Of a stretch of 64,000 nucleotides of DNA, positions 57,395 to 64,000 are shown in pieces. The DNA is taken from positions 373,426,706 to 373,490,705 of the forward strand of contig NC_085137.1 of NCBI RefSeq assembly GCF_035046485.1, given 5' to 3'. Origin of the DNA: Aedes albopictus. Its lineage: Eukaryota; Arthropoda; Insecta; Diptera; Culicidae. Positions within the stretch are counted from its first letter, which is position 1. The number at the start of each line of letters is the position of its first letter. A program made the translations under genes and the position numbers. The notes under the pieces are model-generated. The model made no database searches and had not been told where the DNA came from. It saw only the letters and a list, made by a program, of their open reading frames with translations.

Positions 57395-60300
57395 AAGGGT
57401 ATTTTTATTAACGTATAAATTGGGCCGAAGGGTCTCAGATTTTCATGAAACTTTTTCCACAGGCAGGGCTCAAGGACGTATGAACAAAAAAAAATTGAGA
57501 AAAATCAGGATCGCCTATTTTCCCAGAAAACTCAGGTGGATTTTTCTTGTTTTTCCTTAACATTATTTATTTTGAAAAATCATAACTCAAGAACGAAGCA
57601 TCGTAGAAGCATTTTTTTAGTAAAAGAAATTTTCTCAGAAATCCAAAAAAAATATGAGCTGGAAAAAGTTTTCATTAAAATTTTCCACAGTTAAGAAAAT
57701 TCATAAAGAAAAGCCAGAAAAACTATGCTCGAACTCATGGAAATTTCCAAAAAATGTTCTTGAGAAGGTTATTTTATAAGCTTTGATCGCTGAAATTTTT
57801 GAAATGCACTTTTTTTTTCGTTTTTGAGTTATGGCCAATTTTGTTGAAAAATTTCCAAATGTGGCATATACACTCCCGTTCAAAAGTTTGGGGTCACCCC
57901 CTCAAAAACATGTCATTTTTTTAGGCCCATATCTCCGCCAATTTGCGTCCGATTTCAAAACCCTAGGTTTCATTCAAAAGATAATAAGTCAAAGAAACTT
58001 TTAACATGATTTAAAGGAAACTTTTTCAAAAAAATTTGTATGTAAACTTAACCCAAAGTTGCCAAATTTTCTAAAAAATGAATATAAACTTACGGCAGTG
58101 TCGCTGGAAGTTGGGTCGACCAAATTTTAAGATGAGAGCGGTAATATGACCCATTTTCTATTAGCTTTCAACTGCTTTTTACAGAACTTAGCTAAAAAAT
58201 CTAGAAAAAAAGTTATTAAGTAAATTAATCCTTGATGTCATCGACCAAAAGTTTGGGGTCACCCCTCAATATGATGTATCGGCCAAAAGTTTGGGGTCAC
58301 TTTCGTAAAACATGGAAAAGTGATTTGGTGATATCTTCGTCATCTATAGTTCAATTTTAAGTATTTTTGGTTCATTTCAAAGATAATTAACTAAATTTAC
58401 GTTTGATGCCTTCAACTTAACGTATTTAACGATTTTTGTATAAAAAAATGTTATGTAAAGTTAGCACATTTTACCACGCTTCAAAAAATGAGGCAACTTT
58501 ACGTTAAGTTTTAGTATGTAAATTTCAACAAATATGTGTGGTTCAATGTCTATGCAGTAAGTATCATTCATTTTGTTTCAAATAAGCCAAGAAGAATTAA
58601 AATTGAATGAAAGATGACAAAGATATCAACAAATCACTTTTCCATGTTTTACGATAGTGACCCCAAACTTTTGGCCGATACATCATATTGAGGGGTGACC
58701 CCAAACTTTTGGTCGATGACATCAAGGATTAATTTACTTAATAACTTTTTTTCTAGATTTTTTAGCTAAGTTCTGTAAAAAGCAGTTGAAAGCTAATAGA
58801 AAATAGGTCATATTACCGCTCTCATCTTAAAATTTGGTCGACCCAACTTCCAGCGACACTGCCGTAAGTTTATATTCATTTTTTAGAAAATTTGGCAACT
58901 TTGGGTTAACTTTACATACAATTTTTTTTGAAAAAGTTTCTTTTAAATCATGTTAAAAGTTTCTTTGACTTATTATCTTTTGAATGAAACCTAGGGTTTT
59001 GAAATCGGACGCAAATTGGCGGAGATATGGGCCTAAAAAAATGACATGTTTTTGAGGGGGTGACCCCAAACTTTTGAACGGGAGTGTAGGCCTTTTTTGA
59101 AAAATCATAACTCAAGAATGAAGCATCGTAGACACAAAGTTTTTAAATGAGAATAAAAGCAAATTTTCTCAGAAATTCGAAAAAATATGAAGTGAAAAAA
59201 GTTTTCCGTTGAGAAAATTTATAAAGAAAAGCCAGAAAAATTATGCTCGAATCCGCGGAAATAAAAAAAAAATTTTTTTTGACAAGGTGATTTAATAAGC
59301 TTTGATCGCTGAAATTTTTGGAATGTACTTTTTTTCTTTCCTGAGTTATAGCTTTGTGAAAAATGACCATTTCAGCCTATATTATACGTTGATTTTTCAC
59401 AAAATTGGCCATAGCTCAGGAACGAAGAAAAGGGTATACCAATAACACAGCGCAACATTTTTTTGTCTCAAGAGCAACCTTATGTGTCTCCGAAGGATTT
59501 TGGGCCGCTGAATCCGAATCCGGCCTCAGATTTGCTCCAACACGTCACAATTTTGAGCTATACCTCAATTTATAGGGCAAAATATGCGGTTTTGGGCTTT
59601 TTTGACTGCAAGCCATTAAGCAAGGAGATATTTTTTTAAGCAATCAAAAGGTTAATTGGTCAACTAACATCTAAATTGACGACTCATGCAAACTATTTCG
59701 TTTTACCAAATCAAATTTGAGAGATTTAAGCATTTTATGTTAGTATGTAAACTTGCATGCAACTTTTAGAGGGTGACTTGTATGGGAAATATCGTACCTA
59801 ACATAATTCGCTTAAAACTATCAAATTCGGTTTGGTAAAACGAAATATTTTGCATGAGTCGTTAATTTAGATGTTAAATGACCAAATAACCTTTTGATTA
59901 CTTAAACAAATAATTCCTTGCTTAATGGCTTGCAGTCAAAAAAGCCCAAAATCGAATATTTTGCCCTATAAACTGAGGTATAGCTCAAAATTGTGACGTG
60001 TTAGAGCAAATCTGAGCCCGGATTCGGATTCAGCGGCCCAAAATCCTTCGGAAACACATAAGTTTGCTCTTTAGACAGACCAAAAGTTAATTTTTGTTTC
60101 GCTGTGTAATTTAAGTGATCAAAGCTTCCCAAAAATATTTTTTTGAAAATTTTCCGCGAGTTGGGGCATAGTTTTTTCCGGCTTTTCTTTATGGATTTTC
60201 TCAACGGTGGAAAATTTTGTGGAAAACTTTTTCCATTTCACATTTTTTTTTTGATTTCTGGGGAAATATTCTTTCATTAAAAAAAAACTTTGCTTCTACG

Positions 60301-60500
60301 ATTCTTCGTTCTTGAGTTATGAAAACAAAAAAATTTCCACCTGAGTTTTCCGGGAATATAGGCGACTCTGATTTTGTTTTTGTTCATACACTACCCGCCA
60401 TAATTATGGAATCGCATGGAAAAATGGAATTATGGAAAAAGTTTCATGAAAATCTGAGACCCTTCGGCTCAAACCTGTACGGTAATAAAAAAAATCTCCT
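57395..60500. mobile_element. ~3.1-kb compound fold-back element with nested insertion
   Basis: The outer ends (ATTGGGCCGAAGGGTCTCAG near 57420 and its complement near 60470) are inverted copies, and the inner part 59440-60105 is a palindrome centred near 59770. The left arm contains a duplication: AAATCATAACTCAAGAA(C/T)GAAG starts near 57583 and again near 59101, and the right arm has one inverted copy near 60310. The element at 57871-59086 is inserted between the two left copies. Exact ends are uncertain by about 10 bp. Confidence 0.8.
57871..59086. mobile_element. 1.2-kb TA-flanked palindrome with iterated terminal motif
   Basis: Ends are CACTCCCGTTCAAAAGTTTG on both sides (inverted), flanked by TA at 57869-57870 and 59087-59088. 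Arms of about 570 bp are nearly identical, centred near 58478. The word AAAAGTTTGGGGTCAC occurs three times in each arm (about 57882, 58247 and 58274 on the left, mirrored on the right). No transposase frame. Tc1/mariner-type MITE. Confidence 0.92.
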
Positions 60501-62810
60501 TAAGTCCGATGTTTGTTATCTTCAAAATGAACTTGAAATGTTTCTAGAATGTTACGATCTTCTAAAGATGTTTGACGCAATTTTGTAATTGATAAATTTT
60601 CTGATGGAACACCAGATAAATATGTCTGTATATACTCAGCGATGCTGGTTCGATACTCTCATCTATTTGAAGAAGAGATGACATAACTATCCCTAGCAGT
60701 ACGTGTTCAAGTTTCATCTTGCATCAGCAATAATTGCCTATCGATTCCGTAACAACATCACTTGTTATGTGATTCTGCTTCACGCCATACCACCAGCCAG
60801 TCAGTGATGATGGCGGGAGAGTATTAAATCACTTTTCGAGATGGAAATGTGCAAATATGTTCCCTTCAAACCACATTCCATGTGAAACAAGAGAAGATCG
60901 ACGCAAAATGTGTTGCCTAGAGGAAGAAAAGAATCCCTCAACGTTTCGTCCTTCTCCAGCATTTGAGTGTTTGTTTTGAGCAATGTCTCCATGGTGTGCG
61001 CTCGTTTACTTTTTATTAGCCTTGGTTTTCGCATTTTGTTTTTTCCCCTTAGGCTACATACCTACGCCAAGGATTTGGATTAAATTGCCCTTGTTATTCC
61101 TAAAATGGAACCCACAGACAAGGAAGCTGGGGCATCTTAGCCAAAGTCACCCGACAGGGAGAATCACATGTTCCACAACATCTACCTGTCCCCAACACTG
61201 ACCCTTCGACCCCACCAAGAAAAGTAAATCAAGTATGGTTGGCAATGTCTTTGAACCTCCGTCATTTTTCACCAAATTTGCCCTCATCAAGGCAGAGGCA
61301 GAGCATCAGCACCAGTTTAGAGCGTTTCTCTTCGTTACCCACACCAAGGCAACAGCTGGTGGAAGGATGGTGAAAATTTACGCCAAATAAATTGAATCCT
61401 CCACTGACTGGTTGGTACGGTGCTATTTTTAGAACCCAAATACATTAATTTGCCCGGTCGCTCGGGTTCTCTCAGGACATGAACAGATTTTTACACTCTC
61501 GCTCTCGAGGGATAAGGGAGAACAGAACAAAATGCAAGGTGGCGCAAAGCGGATAACGCTTCTCGTGAATTCTTCGGAAGAAACTTCCACTACGGACTAA
61601 CGACAATATAATTAAAACAAAGTAGAGGGAGACGCATGGTTGTTTGTACATGACATCATTATAGGCCTACAGCTACATGTCTTGTAAGTTGTAACATAAG
61701 TTAGAATTGACTATTGTGTTAGATCATTGCGTCAAAGCCATAGCATAGTATACACTGCGGCCACTGTCTATAGCCACACCGTCTATTTCATACTCCTAGG
61801 TGCAATCAATGTATAAAACATTGTGTATCCACTAGTGCTTGTAAAATAAACACAGTTTCGAATGATATATCATATAATTTGTAACAAAATGACCCTGTCA
61901 TAAAGCACACATTTTTTTTTATCAGTTTGTGAATTTAGTAGCTTGCTCTTTGTATAAAGCTTGCATTAAATATTATATGTGTATGTACAATAAATTTTTA
62001 ACTCCGATAGGATGTTGGGGTCAATATCACCCAGATAGGCTCGTTGAACGTGGAGCGCTTTTCTTAATATCTTAGGACGATTTGCCCTCGAGATTCGTAC
62101 TTTGAGCTGGATATGCTCTTATACATTCTCTTCAAACCATAAAAAGTTTTTGTGACTCATTGATTTTGCCAGACATATGAAACTGATGCGGCAATAGAAG
62201 GTCTCAGTTTAGAACACTTCTATATTTAGTATCTACAAATTCTTCACCTAAAACTGGCGAGAACACATTATATTTATGTGTGTTAAAAGCTTAAATGACC
62301 CCGCTTTACAGATCAAGCATTCTTAAAGCCATTTTTATATGTTGGATCAATTATAAACTCGTTGATTTTTTTTTCTGAGAAACATCATGGATAATACAGC
62401 AACGAGCCTCTACCGGTTTCAAGGAACTGTGAAAAAGGTCGTTAAAATGACTTTTTGTTACGCATGAGATCATAGAAATTTTTACAAATGGCTGGAAAAA
62501 CAACTTGCATGGGAATTGCTAACGCTCTTAAAGTGACAATTTAAAACGAAAAAACAGCGTGTATCATATCCTCACCATAATGGAAATCTAACGTAATTCA
62601 CCAATGGTTATCGCTCACTATCACAATTAGAAATTGACACCCACAAATCACATAACTGTTGGCAAAAGAATCCGCCAATTTATGAACCCTCCACAGCACG
62701 GTGATCAAAATCTTCTTCTAATTGAACGTCGGGTGATATCAATTGACCCCATTATAGCCCCGTGCAGCCCTTTCTCCACTACAACTAGCAGAAACCAACT
62801 CTGGAAGGAG
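60501..62810. other. Unassigned 2.3 kb, partly repeat-poor
   Basis: No long frame is convincing. The part 61200-61900 lacks recognisable repeats and may be host intron or intergenic DNA. Confidence 0.4.
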
Positions 62811-62812
62811 TA

Positions 62813-63722
62813 GGGTAATTCATGTATTTTGGACAGGCTGAAGACAACGTTGGAAAAATCATCCTCTAGCTTCCTTAAAAAGTAATTGATTATTTCGCAA
62901 AGTTACTAATACGCTTATAATATGACTGTACTTTGCGTTCCTGGTGACAAAAACCTTAACAAAAGCATTTTAAGCTGAGAAAATCACATTTTCCAATCGC
63001 TTGTTAGAATTGCTTTTTGGACACCGAATATATGTTTTGGACACCCTCAGGTATATATTATTTGGACAGGGCAATTATCTCAATATTTAGACATGAATAC
63101 TGCTAAATCATGGAAGTACCATTAATTAACAAATATTTTTTTACGAATAATCAAATTTCTCCGCTTAACAGGCATCTTTTTTGATAACTATTACAGTTTT
63201 AGTTAAAACAGAGAAAATATCGCCAGACCCACAGAATACGCCTCCAAGTATGCAATCACTCAGCATCCCCACGTAGTTCGTCAGATGACCAAAATATATT
63301 TACAGTAGAAAACTTGTAATGTATTTTGGACACCACCTATTTTAAGCGTTCTAGACGAATGTTAAGAGATTGGCTGCCTAATGCTTCTTTATTGAACATT
63401 TTTCATTGCAATAATGCTTTTAAATTTCTTACAAATATTATTTCAACGATTTTGAGGCGAATATTGTATGTGACTGCGAAGTGTATGTCGTCTTGCATAC
63501 CTGTGCATTTGAGGGGTTTTAGTGATATAATTTACATTTTCGATAATTTTGAAGTAAATTCTTAATTGTTAAGCGTATTTTCACCGTAAGTCATCAGAAT
63601 AGGGTTTACTTGATCCAATAATCGATATTGAGAAGTATCTACTTTTATAAACTCTCCGGAACAAGACATACAACGCCGTGCCTGTCCAAATTACATACAT
63701 GTCCAAATTATATTTTTTACCC
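62813..63722. mobile_element. 910-bp TA-flanked MITE with TTTTGGACA iterations
   Basis: GGGTAATTCATGTATTTTGG on the left and the complement of GGGTAAAAAATATAATTTGG on the right are inverted ends, flanked by TA (62811-62812 and 63723-63724). TTTTGGACA or TTTGGACA recurs near 62830, 63016, 63033, 63059 and 63323. There is no transposase. Its ends and iterations resemble those of 15910-16843. Confidence 0.75.
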
Positions 63723-64000
63723 TACCTACTGAAATTTAATACACGTCTCACCATCGATGTTCACTCCCGAAGCGCGGTATGTTAGAAATCGATTTCTCCC
63801 TTGATATTGGTATCGAATAAATTATGTATCACGTTATAATTTATGTGCCCTTTTATATATTATCCTCCGCTATTGACCGTTTCAGGAAAGGATATCTTCC
63901 GCGGTCCTTAGCAGAAACCATTTGATATAGGGTTTCCTCGGCACCGAGCACACCAGAGCATGAGCATGATGATGATGGGGACGAATATGGGGATAAAGTT

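Overview
The window is eukaryotic and looks like a Culicinae mosquito, most likely Aedes. The evidence is a tRNA-derived SINE matching the Feilai type, degenerate R1, RTE and BEL/Pao elements, an intact Ty1/copia element whose primer site matches that of Drosophila copia, very many short inverted-repeat elements, and almost no uninterrupted host coding sequence. No bacterial gene, rRNA, functional tRNA or CRISPR array is visible. I cannot separate Ae. aegypti from Ae. albopictus by eye.

Layout. 1-7.3 kb: an apparently intact, recent copia element (minus strand, 276-bp LTRs differing by one base, AAATC target duplication) in old repeat DNA. 7.3-14 kb: a TIR element, then a 13-copy satellite with three unit lengths (119/120/129 bp), then 3.6 kb of a degenerate 12-bp repeat carrying a long hairpin. 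14-20 kb: several MITEs, a coding remnant split by one of them, a near-perfect 231-bp hairpin and a diverged ~300-bp satellite. 20.5-25.6 kb: a BEL/Pao pol scrap, then a broken R1 element (minus strand) whose 5' ORF1 segment is inverted. 26.4-32.06 kb: a young BEL/Pao element with only gag between its 427-bp LTRs; the gag is split by a 1.84-kb fold-back palindrome. 32-38.8 kb: more 12-bp repeat domains and small elements. 38.8-40.4 kb: the best candidate for host sequence, a GC-richer, repeat-poor stretch ending in a consensus splice donor, possibly a non-coding first exon. 40.9-47 kb: decayed R1 and RTE-type retroelements and old SINEs. 47-54.3 kb: mostly unassigned DNA and 12-bp repeat domains. 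54.3-64 kb: two good SINEs, a ~90-bp repeat, and a set of TA-flanked palindromic elements, one nested inside another.

How the parts fit. The stretch is probably intergenic or intronic DNA built by nested transposition. Autonomous-type coding capacity is seen only in the copia element; R1, RTE and BEL copies are broken or deleted. The strongest unexplained theme is the number of long, nearly symmetrical inverted repeats (about a dozen, 61 bp to 3.1 kb). None encodes a transposase, and any of them would fold into double-stranded RNA if transcribed. Most boundaries and family assignments rest on reading by eye; no alignment or database search was run.
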